Source: Branchiostoma floridae (Eukaryota; Chordata; Leptocardii; Amphioxiformes; Branchiostomatidae). Taken from it: a stretch of 64,000 nt of DNA. Under the pieces are notes generated by a model. That model searched no databases. It saw only the letters and a list, made by a program, of their open reading frames with translations, and had not been told where the DNA came from. The stretch is from assembly GCF_000003815.2 (NCBI RefSeq), contig NC_049994.1, positions 17,845,356 through 17,909,355 of the forward strand, read 5' to 3'. Below, piece by piece: positions 43,705-55,436 of the stretch (the first letter of the stretch is position 1; each line of letters begins with the position of its first letter). Made by a program: the position numbers and the translations under genes.

Positions 43705-44013
43705 GTTTGTTTGTTTGTTTCTTTGTTTGTTTAATGAAGATCTGTTTTCTTAAAAGTAACACTTACAGCTGTCTACTTGAAGGATTCAGTTATTCTGAAT
43801 TCTTAATATGAACTTTTGTTTATATAAAAATTATGGTTATCCACAAGTAGACATAAAAATGAACATAATTATAAAAGATAATATTAGAATTAACGGTAAC
43901 TCTCATGATTTTGCTCAGTATTAGGGTATCGTCGGCAGAATTATGACATTTGATGTAACATTGAAGGTAGATGTTTACAAAATAAGGTGGTCCAAGGATT
44001 TGTAGTCCTTTTT
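43705..44013. other. Intron 2, first part
   Basis: AT-rich; nothing recognised. Confidence 0.5.
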
Positions 44014-44160
44014 TTCATAGAATAGAATAGAATGGAATAGAATAGAATAGAATAGAATAGAATAGAATAGAATAGAATAGAATAGAATAGAATAGAATAG
44101 AATATTGCCTTCATTGCACATTCACGCCCTATCGGGCTAAGTACAGGCATATACATGTAG
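44014..44160 (-). repeat. AATAG pentanucleotide array with probable LINE 3' end
   Basis: About 16 to 18 copies of AATAG occupy 44018-44104. On the - strand the sequence reads CAATGAAGGCAAT then (ATTCT)n, the tail layout of CR1-like LINEs. The microsatellite probably grew from such a tail. Confidence 0.6.
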
Positions 44161-45150
44161 ATACAAAATATTCTCTGAGTTTACCCTCTCCCCTGGTTTT
44201 CACACTGACATGTGCACAAGGCCAGGTCAGCCCAATGTGTGACCCCAGAAGACCCAGGTTAAGTCTCTCCCATGTTTAGACATGCAGCAAGATCCTGGCC
44301 TGACCTCAGCTGACCCCTGGGGAATCACTTCCATAAGACCATTAATACCAAAGTGTCTTGCCCCCTCCCCACATTTGATAACTTGCTTAGCTGTTATATA
44401 TGGTATATTGTATGTTAAGTCTGAAATTTTATTCCTAAAATTACAAACCCTGAAATCACTGTCTTTCCTTTTAAGTTTTATTCTCATTTCGATGACATTA
44501 AAAAATGTAAAATCATCAAAATGTTCATTGGACAGACTGAACAGAAAGAAATCAATAATACAGTCATGTATGTTGCCGATATTAATTTCTTAATTTCTCA
44601 CTCACTCACTCACAAACCATGACCAGATTGGTCATTGGCGCTTCACAACAGCCAGCAACAGTTTGTTCATTTTTATGTTAGGAAACCAACAAACTAATGC
44701 CAACAAAAACATCCTTTATTAGACTAATCAGTTGGACAGGACAGACCTCCAACACTCCAATATCTATTGATTCCACAATAAGAGAAAGTGGCTGTGGAGT
44801 GACCAAGTCCGTTGCCGGGCGTCGCTGCCCTGCACGACTACCATGCCATTACCTGATTAGCCGTTAATACTGCCAATATATCAGTGTTAGGCCTCACAAT
44901 CCTTATAGGATATAGGATCATAGCAATTCTCTGGAGATCCACAGTTTGAAACAAGGTTTTCAAAAAGAAAAACAAACTGACGCCTGAAGTTTGAAAAATT
45001 CAATTTGATGCATGCCTGTTTAGTGTAGCAATAGTCTGGGGGTCTCCAGATTGGACTGAACTGTCTACACCCAGTACAGAACAATATGGCAAGAACTGTC
45101 TGTAGCTGCGATGCCATGTGGTGAAAGCAAACGATTGATTGATTGATTAT
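44161..45150. other. Intron 2, middle part
   Basis: No exon or well-defined repeat recognised. Confidence 0.4.
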
Positions 45151-45159
45151 AGGCAGGGG

Positions 45160-47225
45160 TGGCGTGGCCACGAAAATAAAACTGGCGTGGCCATACGAAA
45201 TATTTTCAAACTTGAGTTTTCAGAAGATTCATGTAAATTACAGGAGGTATGTATACATCTGCATACCAAGTAGGTCCTGACAGCACAGCCGAACTTGAAT
45301 CACAAGAGGCAGACAAAAAGCCTTCTTGGAAGTCTTCCAAAGAGAAGTAAAAAATCTAGATATTGATCAAGATGACAACACTGCGGGATAGGAAGAAAAC
45401 TTAGTACAAGACATTCACTGACTGTTCACAGACTCTGTTTCAAGGTAGCATTTTAATCAGCATCTTGTGTTAAAACGCCCAACAAATAAAATTGGTGTGG
45501 CCGTACCAAATGTTTTCACTTGAGTTTTCCGAAGGTTCGTGTAAAATACTGCAGCCCTCAAATCCTGTTTTCAAGGTAACATTTCAATTTAACAACTGTA
45601 GTATGTTTTAAAATTTGAAAGCCAACAGTATTGTTGTGACTTTACCAATGTTTCCCAACTTAAGTTTTCAGAAAATTCATTTGTAAGATTCACAGGTAGG
45701 CATGTGCATAGATAGGTCCTGACAGCACAGCAAAACCTGAATCACAGGAGACAGACAAAAAGCCTTCTTGGATGGCTTCCAAAGAGAAAGTAAAAAATAT
45801 AGATATTGATCAAGATGACAACAGAGGGAATTGGGAAGAAAACTTACTACATGACATTCACTGAAACTGTGTGTACCAAGATACAGCCCTCAGACTCTGT
45901 TTTCAAGGTAATATGTCAATCCAGCAGTAGTTTTTTAAGACCCAACAAATAAAATTCTTACTTTCAAACTTGAGTTTTCAGAAGATTCATGTAAATTACA
46001 GGAGGTATATACTGTAATTCACTTTGTCTTCACGGTACCAAACTTTCACGGTCTGAGAAAATTTAACTTGTTCTCGGAACTTAATGTTCACGATGGCAGC
46101 AGGTGCGCATAGACAAAGTCTGTATCTGTAATGATAAGTTCATGTTACGGACGTCACAGTGAAAACCGTGAACATAAAAGTACAATGAAAAAATCAGGAA
46201 TTACAGTAGTCTAAGACATCTGCAAAGGTAGGTCCTGACAGCACAGCCGAACTTGAATCACACAGGAGACGGACAAAAAGGCTTCTTGGAAGGCTTCCAA
46301 AGAGAAAGTAAAAAATCTAGGTATTGATCAAGATGACAACACTGCGGGATAGGAAGAAAACTTAGTACAAGACATTCACTGAAACTGTTTGCAGACTCTG
46401 TTTTCAAGGTAACATTTTAATCAGCATCTTGTATTAAAACGCCCAACAAATAAAATTGGTGTGGCCGTACCAAATGTTTTCACTTGAGTTTTCCGAATGT
46501 TCATGTAAGATACAGCCCTCAAACCCTGTTTTCAAGGTAACATTTCAATTTAGCAGCTGTTTTAAAATTTGAAAGCCAACAATATTGCTGTGACTTTACC
46601 AATGTTTCCAAACTTAAGTTTTCAGAAAATTCATTTGTAAGATTCACAGGTAGACATGTGCATAGATAGGTCCTGACAGCACAGCAAAACTTGAATCACA
46701 AGAGACAGACAAAAAGGTTTCCTGGAAGGCTTCCAAAGACAAAGTAAAATATCTGGATATTGATCAAGATGACAACAGAGGGAATTGGGAAGAAAACTTA
46801 GTACATGACATTCACTGAAACTGTTTGTACAAGTGTACCAAGATACAGCCCTCAGACTCTGTTTTCAAGGTAACATTTCAATCGAGCAGTATTGTTTTAA
46901 GACCCAAGACCCAACAAATAAAATTTTTATTTTCAAACTTTAGTTTTCAGAAGATTCGTGTAAAAGCCCCCGAAATATAAGATTCAACTTATCCCATACT
47001 ACAACTCCTGTATTAGTTAGATAAGCCTTACGTTAAGCTATAGAAATTTAGCTATGTAGATGTCATACTTTGTACCTTGTGCAATAAAATTTTGTAAACT
47101 ATAGGAGGTATATACTGTAAGACATCTGCATACTTTCGGTAGGTACTGCCAGCACAGCAGAACTTGAATCACAAGAGACAGACAAAAAGGTTTCTTGGAA
47201 GTCTTCCAAACAGAAAGTGCCTCTG
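45160..47225. repeat. Tandem array of about five 440-470 bp units
   Basis: The anchor AGGTCCTGACAGCACAGC or a close variant occurs near 45271, 45714, 46231, 46671 and 47140. Each is followed by CTTGAATCACA.GAGACAGACAAAAAG and later ATTGATCAAGATGACAAC. The third interval is longer because a 199-bp MITE is inserted in it (46010-46208). No reading frame is conserved among units. Confidence 0.85.
46010..46208 (+). mobile_element. MITE family B inside the tandem array
   Basis: The ends TACTGTAATTC and GAATTACAGTA are perfect 11-bp inverted repeats. Body sequences CACGGTACCAAACTTTCACG and ACAGTGAAAACCGTGAAC are the inverse of those at 4575-4785. Present in one array unit only, so it inserted after the array formed. 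Confidence 0.82.
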
Positions 47226-47596
47226 CCTTAATGGATATGTGCAGCATCTGGAGACCTTTTATAAGCCAGAAGAACAACCTGCCTTAAAACGGCCAGACAA
47301 GATGATACTGACAAAGAATCAGATAAAAAGCGCCGTAAAACTTATCAATAAGTAAGGGCAGGGGTTGTACATGTAGACTGTAAGTCACAATTATAAATTT
47401 ATGGGTCTGAATAAATAAGTAGCATAAAGGGAAACTATTCAAAGGCAAGAAAGGTTTTGTTAACTTGTAGATTAATTCTGTTAGTGGACATATACCTGCT
47501 ATTGAATGTGAAATTGGATTTGAAAACTGACATATATTATAAGTACATGTATAACATATTTTGATGTAATGAGGTTTCTTTTTACATTTTTTATAG

Positions 47597-47628
47597 GTGG
47601 AAAACAAGCCGAAATACTATGGAAGAGA
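47597..47628 (+). CDS. CHN: Chimaerin, coding exon 3 (32-nt microexon)
   Basis: Acceptor TTTTTTATAG, then VENKPKYYGR plus GA, and a GTAAGT donor. It matches the EVENRPKYYGRE segment directly before the SH2 domain in vertebrate chimaerins. The phase 2 ending joins G of the next exon to give Glu. Confidence 0.93.
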
Positions 47629-47673
47629 GTAAGTTATGTTGGAATCCTACAGTTTCAAAATGTAATACTATGC

Positions 47674-47840
47674 ACATGTGTGTACATGTGTGTGTGTGTG
47701 CGTGCGCTTACCCATGTATACCTGTGTATGTGTACATGCATGTGTATAATTATTATGTGTGCACATGACTGTATGTGCATTTCTGTGTGCATGTGTAGAT
47801 GTATGTGTGTTTGTATGTGTGTGTATGTGTGCATGCATAC
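47674..47840 (+). repeat. Imperfect TG-rich microsatellite
   Basis: Long alternating GTGTGT and ATGTGTGC tracts; the Cys- and Met-rich ORF here is low-complexity translation. Confidence 0.85.
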
Positions 47841-47957
47841 ATAAGTCATTATTACATAGAATTATGTGTGTGTATGTTTTGTATGCTGATTATCAGTAAG
47901 TAATTGCAGTTTGGATAAGGGGGTCTGCCATCCCTGATTGTGTCCAATCTTTGACAG

Positions 47958-48071
47958 GTTCCATGGGATGATATCTCGGGAGGGGACTGATGCGTTGCTA
48001 GGCGACGTGGAGGGGAGTTACCTCATCAGGGAAAGTCAGCGGCAACCTGGCAGTTATACACTGGCTATAAG
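47958..48071 (+). CDS. CHN: Chimaerin, coding exon 4 (SH2, first half)
   Basis: Acceptor TTTGACAG, then completion of Glu, [20 protein letters not shown] and [17 protein letters not shown] plus AG, and a GTACGT donor. The Arg in YLIRES is the phosphotyrosine-binding Arg of SH2 domains and is kept. The exon ends in phase 2. Confidence 0.95.
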
Positions 48072-48089
48072 GTACGTATATTGTTAACG

Positions 48090-48300
48090 CTAGTTCACCT
48101 TTATCCGTGGGATGACCTTTTTCCATTGTCTCTGAAAACAGCACATTTAGGAGTATTGAATCTGTGGACTGTGGTTTCAAATTTGCCATATTTTCAAAAT
48201 GTTCAGATTTGAAACCACCGTCCGTTGACTTCATATCCCTAAATACGTTTTTTTTTAACAAATAATGAATATAGGTTACCCTCGGATAAAGGTGAACAAG
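48090..48300. mobile_element. Fold-back MITE in the SH2 intron
   Basis: TTCACCTTTATCCG near 48094 is the inverse of CGGATAAAGGTGAA ending near 48296, and GGTTTCAAATTTG faces CAGATTTGAAACC in the middle. A decayed relative is at 28105-28360. It lies about 20 bp after the exon 4 donor. Confidence 0.65.
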
Positions 48301-48480
48301 CCTTACATACAGGTAGGCCTTGCCAGATTAATTTGTTTGTTCTTGATATAGAGAAATTTTTTTTGAACTTACTGAGTTGGAGAAACAGAATGAAAACAAA
48401 GCCCAAGGACCAGATTTAAGAAATTAATACTGTAACAGTGACACATTCAAGTTTTTATGATTATTCTTACTATCTATCCA

Positions 48481-48563
48481 TTCATGTTCAGATTTGAGGG
48501 GACGGGAAACACTTCGTCGCTGACAAGTATTTCAACGCGATACAAAACCTTGTTGCCAGATAG
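48481..48563 (+). pseudogene. Decayed duplicate of the chimaerin SH2 exon, copy 1
   Basis: After TTCATGTTCAG the sequence has GGGAAACACTTCGTCGCTGA and TACAAAACCTTGTTGCC, as in the real exon at 48824. The ACCACCAAGAATTTCC portion is deleted and the frame is broken. It ends AGATAG where the real exon has CGATGG. Confidence 0.8.
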
Positions 48564-48643
48564 TATACTGGTATCATTCTGCAATATAATCATATGTACT
48601 AAATTCTACGTCAACATTTTCTATCTTATCTATTCATGTTTAG

Positions 48644-48743
48644 GTTTAGAGGGACCACCAAGAATTTCCGGCTGTACTACAACGGGAAACACTTTGTCGC
48701 TGACAAGCGTTTCGACACGATACAGAACCTCGTAGCCAGATAG
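48644..48743 (+). pseudogene. Duplicate of the chimaerin SH2 exon, copy 2; possible poison exon
   Basis: GTTTAG|GTTTAGAGGGACCACC keeps an acceptor AG. Spliced after exon 4 it would read [20 protein letters not shown], then [13 protein letters not shown], and then TAG at 48741-48743. It is nearly the same as the first 100 bases of the functional exon but stops where that exon continues, and no donor follows directly. Inclusion would truncate the protein within the SH2 domain. Confidence 0.75.
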
Positions 48744-48823
48744 TTTATCTGCAATATTATCATACAAAATACTGCATTTAGTTGAACTATTTCTTAATAT
48801 TGTATCTATCTTTTCATGTTCAG

Positions 48824-49139
48824 ATTCGGAGGGACCACCAAGAATTTCCGGCTCTACTATGACGGGAAACACTTCGTCGCCGACAAGCGTTTCGACACGA
48901 TACAAAACCTCGTAGCCGATGGCCTCATCACTATGTACATCGAAGCAAAGGCAGAGGAATACATCAAGCGAATGACGGGCGAGCCGATTTACGAACCGTG
49001 CGGATACCTGTCGCTACGGAAACGGACGTCGCGCGTGGTGACGACCTTCTCCAGAACTGTAACCACGGCAACGATAGACGAGGTTGACAACTTCTCTTCC
49101 ATTTCTTCGTCGACGTCGCAAAGCTCAGAAAATTCTTCG
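48824..49139 (+). CDS. CHN: Chimaerin, coding exon 5 (SH2, second half and linker)
   Basis: Acceptor TTCATGTTCAG, then [40 protein letters not shown] and [18 protein letters not shown], completing the SH2 domain as in vertebrate chimaerins. A Ser/Thr-rich linker follows ([29 protein letters not shown]). The donor GTAAGT is at 49140. Phase 0 ending. The linker is diverged from vertebrates and could carry phosphorylation sites. Confidence 0.95.
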
Positions 49140-49529
49140 GTAAGTCTGTTTGTTAATGTTATGTAAATAATGTTTGCAGTTTTTAAAACTTTCCCCCTGC
49201 TAGCTAAAGTAGCAGTTTTGCACCAAATTTCTGTAGAATATTGGGTTTCTCTTAGGTCCCAAATGTATTGGTACCCATCAGGGATGTAGCCCTTGCTGGG
49301 CTCCAAAGCCACAAACATCGCTTGGTTTTCCCCACGGGTAGGTCAAGGTGTCTTTTTGTTACCAGGTCCTGGGTTCATTTTAAGTCCAACCTAAATTCAC
49401 CCAGAGGTCCATCTGGGCACAGGAATACAACTGAACTCTGCATACAAAGTCTAGTCTTATTACTATTAGCGTCCAACAGTTGCTCCCTGCCAAATAACTA
49501 TTACATTGTAGTGCTGTTGGAAGTTAAGC

Positions 49530-50860
49530 GGTAGAACATTTAAAGATTTACAGTGTAAACTCATTACTCGGGCCATAGCTTTTATTTTGATTGCCTTTTG
49601 TTCCAATTGATCATGACAGGCACAAGTTGTAAAAGGAAGCTGAACTGGATGTATAATGCCAGGCAGACATTATAGCCAATACTGTCTCTCAGATCCCTTT
49701 TTAAATTGGATTTAACAGAAAAAATGAAAACTGTTAAGAAATCATCAATACTTTCGTAAATGGCATAAAAAGGTTAAAATAAAACTTCACGTGCACTTAC
49801 TGTAGATTCATTTTATTCTTGCAGTGACTTTTATTTTGTTGTTAGAAGTGGAAGGAGGTTTTTGCCAAGTTCTAAGTTTGTTATTGAAACATTTCCATAC
49901 AAGACACAGTCATACTTGCCATGTCATGATATTGTGAGACGTGTGAAAACCTTGAAAATAAAGTCACCGCGAATATTTCAAGTAATTACCATATATAACA
50001 GTATAAGGGCCTTCGCTTTTATTTTGATTGCCTTTTGTTCAAATTGATGGTGACCTTGTAAAAGGAAGCTGTACCAGATGTACAATACCCAGCAGACGTT
50101 ATTTCCGATACTGTCTGTGCAGGCCATTTTTTCAATTGGATTTAACAGCTAAATGGAAACTGTTAAGAAAGAATTTCAACATTTTTCAAATGGCATTAAA
50201 AAGATGTAAAGAAAACTCCACAATCACTCTTGCTGTAAATTCATATTACTCATGCAGTGACTATGTCTTTATTCTGTTGTAAGAGATGATATTTGCCATG
50301 TCATGATATGGTGAGAGATGAGGAAAATCTTGAAAAGAAAGCCATCGCAAACATTATAAAGGCCATTGCTTTTATTTTGATTGCCTTTTGTTCCAATTGA
50401 TGGTGACCTTGTAAAAGGGAAGCTATACCGGATGTACAATACCTGGCAGACGTTATTGCCGATACCGTCTGACAGGTCAATTTAAGAAATCATTTCAACA
50501 TTTTTTAAATAGCTTTAAAAAGATGGAAAGAAAACTGCACATATGCTTACCATAAATTCATTTATTCTTACAGTGACTAAGTCTTTATCTTGTTGGAAGA
50601 GGCGAAGGAGGTTTTTGTCACAATACACAATCATATTTGCCATGTCATGGTATGGCATGAGGTGTGAAAAACCTTGAAAATAAAGCAACTGCAAACATTT
50701 CACAATTAACTGTACATACACAATGTGAAGGCCATTGCTTTTATTCTAATTGCCTTTAGTTCAAATTGATCGTGTCCTTGTAAAAGGGAAGCAGTACCGG
50801 ACGTACAATGCCCAGCAGACATTATTGCCGATACTGTCTGACAGGTCATTTAGGGAGCAG
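49530..50860. repeat. Tandem array of about four 350-440 bp units
   Basis: GCTTTTATTTTGATTGCCTTT followed by TGTTC.AATTGAT and AGACGTTATTGCCGATACTG occurs near 49576, 50013, 50368 and 50735. Non-coding. Confidence 0.8.
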
Positions 50861-50869
50861 CAATGGAAA

Positions 50870-51640
50870 TCAATGGCAGCTTCCTGAGTCTGGCCTACTG
50901 ATTAATGAAGTCTGAACTGTGCCGACCCTGGAATTAGAGCCAATATCAGAGATGTACATGTTTGTATAAGAACCACCTGGCGAGATATACCACGGCTCCT
51001 CTTAATATATCCTTCAATACTCTGAAATCATTTCGAATGTAAGGGTTCAAGGCGTTCGAATGTAGCTTATTATAAGTTCGAAACTGTGACCCAGGAATAA
51101 AAGCAAATAACAAGGATGACTGGATGTACATGTTTATATAAGTACCACCACTGCTCATCTTGATACATCCATTCGATACTCAGGAACCGGATGTTGATAG
51201 TTTGAATCTAAGGCCTAAACGTGACCCTGGAATAAAAGCCAAGAGCAGAAATCAATAGAACCTTCCTGAGTCTGAACTCCTGATTAATCAAGTCTGAACT
51301 GTGGAGACCCTGGAATTACAGGCAATATCAGAGATGTTCATGTTTTTAGAAGAACCACCTGGCCAGACATACATTTGCTCGTCTTAATACATCCTACAGA
51401 TACTTTGAAATGAGTTTGAATGTAAGGGTTCAAGGGGTTCGAATGTAGCTTATTATAAGTCCGAAACTGTGACCCTGGAATAAAAGCCAATAACAAGGAT
51501 GTAAATGTTTGTATAAGTAACACCACTGCTCATCTTGATACATCCATTCAGTACCCTGAAGTCAGAAGTTGAGGGTTCGAATCTAAGGACTAAACTGTGT
51601 CCCTGGAATAAAAGCCATTATCAGAGATTTTTATATCACT
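50870..51640. repeat. Tandem array with two alternating half-units
   Basis: GTTCGAATGTAGCTTATTAT occurs near 51053 and 51438, and ATACATCCATTC.(A/G)TAC near 51162 and 51538, giving a composite unit of about 380 bp in two copies. GACCC(A/T)GGAATAAAAGCCAA recurs at each half-unit. Confidence 0.75.
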
Positions 51641-51945
51641 TTAACATTTTACTTTTCAACCAGAAGTTGAGTGTTTGACTCTCCATGAAATAGATATACT
51701 TGCACTATATTTCTTGCTTAGAAAGTGTGATTCCAATTATGACAGATGCATGTTCCCACAAAAAACATATGGATTGGCTTAACAGCTAATTGCAGTACCT
51801 ATTAATCTAGTATACAGTCTTGGCCAGTTTTACTGTAGGTGCTAAATGTAAGCATCTTATTTTAACCCATAGATTAGACTAAGTATGCTTTCTTGTAGAG
51901 AATCTTCAGATTAACACCACTCTTTCTCACCCATTTACACAACAG

Positions 51946-52020
51946 CTGGACCTAGCTCTCTCACCCAGCAAGAGAGCGAGCACCGAAGCGTCGTCTTACG
52001 AAAAACCTCATAACTTTAAG
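51946..52020 (+). CDS. CHN: Chimaerin, coding exon 6 (linker and start of C1)
   Basis: Acceptor TTACACAACAG, then LDLALSPSKRASTEASSYEK PHNFK (25 codons), and a GTACGC donor. YEKPHNFK matches YEK-HNFK before the C1 domain in vertebrate chimaerins, and its His is the first zinc ligand of C1. SPSKRAST looks like a kinase target. Phase 0 at both ends. Confidence 0.92.
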
Positions 52021-52067
52021 GTACGCTGCTTCTCTTTAACACCATGTGCTCTCTTCTATTATTAATG

Positions 52068-52407
52068 CTGGGCTCGAGATACTTTTTCTGCATACCTGCA
52101 CTGGTGAAGGTAACATTGAAAATTACCTGCACCGAACAAATTTTACCTGCACCACTCTGAATATAGGAAGTATGGATTATACTTGAATTGTTCAGGAACC
52201 ATTGCTGTTTTTTCTTTTATACTTATTAGGCAGTAACAGTCAATGCAGATAATAATGATCCATATACACCTACATCATAGCACATTTATGTATGAAACCC
52301 AGTACATGGACCAGTGCAGGTTAGGTGCAGGTAGACACCAGAAATACCTGCACAGCTCCAATTTTACCTGCACTAACCTGCATATGCAGGTGGTATTTCG
52401 AGCCCTG
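52068..52407. mobile_element. hAT-like MITE (340 bp)
   Basis: CTGGGCTCGAGATAC at the left is inverted against GGTATTTCGAGCCCTG at the right. TAATG at 52063-52067 and 52408-52412 is at least a 5-bp target duplication. The body contains many TACCTGCAC motifs in both orientations. Confidence 0.7.
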
Positions 52408-52689
52408 TAATGTGTTCCTCCACGATATACAGCTGTGGAAGCAATGATTGGTATGTAAATATTTAATGCTGTGCTGATTACTCCTCCTAAAAGAGTCACC
52501 ACGTTATTTGTGCACAACAGTAAAAGTGCTGAAGACTCATATATTTGTGTTTCTGACATACAGTCAGTACCCTGGACAGTAACTTAAATATGACTTTATG
52601 GACACAACTTTGTGGCCAAGTACCTGTAGGAACATATTCTTGGCAATCTAAATTACTACAGATGAGAAACAACATGAGGAAAGATTATA

Positions 52690-53760
52690 CGGGATGTTTT
52701 GTAACATTGGATGGCTAACATGTGTAACAGCACTCATTTTCAGTCCAAGGACAAGCAGTACATTGCAATGAAAATGCTATTTTTTTCATGCTTTTGCATA
52801 TGTGTACAGTTTCTAATGTATTGATTATTTTATGGGTAAACTGTCAAGAAGACATTAACTTGTAAAAACACAATGCATTATGTATAGCACTACATATAGC
52901 CAACATGTGTTCTTCTTGTCCTTGTCATCCTGTCGGCAACATGTGTAAGGCAGAAATACAAGAGAATGACATGATTTGATACTGTGGATGGTAAATGTGA
53001 AACAACAGAAACACAGAATTCAGCACTAAAGACAGGCATTCAAGACACAGGAAAGCCAGGATAACATTAAATACTAGACATAGCTAGCATGCAAAAACGG
53101 AAACATAAAAAGTCTATACAATGTTAGAATGTAATATTCAGCACCAGGGACAGCCCTGTGACACACCATATGTGTCCTTGTAAGGGTAATGTTTAGTTTA
53201 AGAAAAGCCATTTTTTGCATTGGATGGCTAACATGCAATTGCAGCCACATTCAGTACCAAGGACAGTACTGTTATATGCTGTTTATTTTACTGCAAGGGA
53301 GGATGTTTAGTGTTAGGAAGGCTATTTTTGTTCCATTGGATTGCTAACATGTAAAATCTACATTCAATATGAAGGACAGTCCTGTAATACACTGTTTATT
53401 TCACTGCGAGGGATGATGTTTAGTGTAACAGTTATGAAAGGCATTTTTTGCTGCAATGGATGGCTCACGTGTAACAACACAGGTACCGAGCAATTCAGTA
53501 CCAAGCACATGTACTATACAACACAAACAAGCAAAATATGACTTGGTTTGAGATGCCATAAATTTCCATACACCCCTCCCCCTACTGTTATATCAGACAC
53601 TTTTAAATCTAGACAATGTGATGTTACAGGATGTAATTCTGTTGCATGTTTGTGTTACATAGTATCTGTCCTTGGTACTGAATGTTGTTACATTTTGTGT
53701 GATTGTTGTTACATTTTGGCCATCCCATGTGACAAAAATGCACTTTCATAACACTTAACA
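52690..53760. repeat. Degenerate repeats with TGGATGGCTAACATG phrase
   Basis: CATTGGATGGCTAACATG.. and CAGTACCAAGGACAGT.CTGT recur near 52707, 53215, 53335 and 53455 with spacing of about 120-130 bp in the right part. Non-coding. Confidence 0.7.
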
Positions 53761-53929
53761 TTACACTAACAGGGAAATGCATAGTGTGTCTATCCTTGGT
53801 ACTGAATGTCTGTGAGGTCTTACATATTTATCATCTGTAGTGTTGTGAATATAGATTTTTTTTTATTTTTCTGTTGCTATCACCTGAGCTGAGGTGTTAC
53901 TGTATATTAATCTCCCCCCTCCACCTCAG

Positions 53930-54014
53930 GTGAACACGTTCCGAGGTCCCCACTGGTGTGAGTACTGTGCTAACTTCATGTGGGGACTGGTGGCTCAGGG
54001 GGTCAAATGTGCAG
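53930..54014 (+). CDS. CHN: Chimaerin, coding exon 7 (C1, zinc-binding)
   Basis: Acceptor CCACCTCAG, then [28 protein letters not shown] plus G, and a GTAAGA donor. It provides the CEYC pair and the next Cys of the C1 domain, which binds diacylglycerol and phorbol esters. Nearly all residues agree with vertebrate chimaerins. Phase 1 ending. Confidence 0.96.
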
Positions 54015-54386
54015 GTAAGATCAGTAATGGTATTACAGTTTCTTTTGAGATGTCACCTATCCACATACATCTTGTATCACACTGTAAGGAACTAACATTT
54101 TATTGATGAAAATGGGTCAAAAATGAGGTAGGCATTTTTAGATTTAAGAAAATGATATTTATTTAAAGTACAGATACATATTACCAAAAGAGAAAGAAGA
54201 TGTACAGAATTTTCGGTGAGATATAAAGGTTCCATCTTAAACTCTCAAGCCCTTTCCACTGCTATCTGAATGGCTATTCATTTGGTAATGCCTTTAATTT
54301 TCATGCAACAATTCTGTTAGAAAAGTATTTAGGTTTTAATTGAAACACAATGTTAACGTTACATCATGCTTTCCCCCCACCCCCAG

Positions 54387-54566
54387 ACTGTGGACTAGCA
54401 ACCCATAAGCAGTGTTCTAAAGTTGTTCCCAACGACTGCCAGCCGCACATGAAGTACATCAAGAAGGTTTACGGGATCGACCTGACGACCATCGTCAAGG
54501 CCCACAACACAACCCGCCCAGTCGTCGTGGACAACTGTGTGCAGGAGATCGAAAGAAGAAAAGACG
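54387..54566 (+). CDS. CHN: Chimaerin, coding exon 8 (end of C1, start of RhoGAP)
   Basis: Acceptor CCACCCCCAG, then [18 protein letters not shown], completing the C1 pattern HX12CX2CX13CX2CX4HX2CX7[21 protein letters not shown] and [15 protein letters not shown] then open the RhoGAP domain. The donor GTAACT is at 54567. Phase 1 ending. Confidence 0.96.
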
Positions 54567-54887
54567 GTAACTTTAAGATAATTTGGATTTACAGACGAAA
54601 AGAAGCTGTGTAAACATCTCTGAATCGAGAGAAAAAAGATGTTACTTTGAGGTCTTGAAAGTATGTGAGGAATTCAAGTGAGAGAAAGAGCAGGTAGACA
54701 AGTATGAATATCTGAAGCATAATTTTGTATTTGCAGATTTTTCAAACTATTTGTCAATGGATCAATGAGGACACCTTGTGTTTGAAATTCATACTGCAAC
54801 TTTGAGCAGAACTTTATTCAACATTTACATGACTTGTACAATATGGACTGATAGATACATTTCTTAACCTCTGGATTTGTATTCCAG

Positions 54888-54965
54888 GTTTGTTGTCAGA
54901 AGGACTCTACAGAGTTTCCGGTTTTAATGACGACATAGAAGAAGTCAAACTGTCTTTTGACAAAG
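54888..54965 (+). CDS. CHN: Chimaerin, coding exon 9 (RhoGAP arginine finger)
   Basis: Acceptor TATTCCAG, then GLLSEGLYRVSGFNDDIEEV KLSFDK, and a GTAAGT donor. The Arg in GLYRVSG is the catalytic arginine finger of RhoGAP domains and is intact. Phase 1 to phase 1. Confidence 0.96.
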
Positions 54966-55436
54966 GTAAGTAGACACAGTGGCATGCAATGACCCTCTTT
55001 TCTGAAATCCAACTGTTGAAATGAACATACATAGTACCTTTTCGTGATATTATCTATTATCGGTTGGGGCTTTTGTTTAACAGCAAGTTTAATCATTGAT
55101 AAGCATCAAAATTACAGGCTACAGCTCATAGTCATTGGCTTTATCAACCAAAATTATATACACTTCTGTGCTTTTGCAGTGCTTTTTGTAGAATACAGTA
55201 TGTCAGTGGGGCCATCTAGCAGATACAGTTTGAATTGCATGTATTTGCTGTTTCTGTAGAACAAGCCTTGAAGGATAGACAGAATACATAAAAACATTTC
55301 AGAATTTGTACATTGTCAATTGTGTAGGGCACAAATATGTCAGTAGGGACATCTAGCAGAATACCTTGAAATTGCAACTCTTCTTGTGTTCATCATTATC
55401 ATAATTTATAATAATTCATATCCCTTGTTTTCCCAG

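Noticed and set aside
43366-43734. 122-codon ORF with an Asp-rich run as a gene
   Set aside because: The Asp run is the GAT microsatellite, and its C-terminal part is a chimaerin exon read with adjacent intron sequence.
48816-49166. Independent 116-codon gene starting at 48816
   Set aside because: It is chimaerin exon 5 read through its splice acceptor and donor; the ATG is in the intron.
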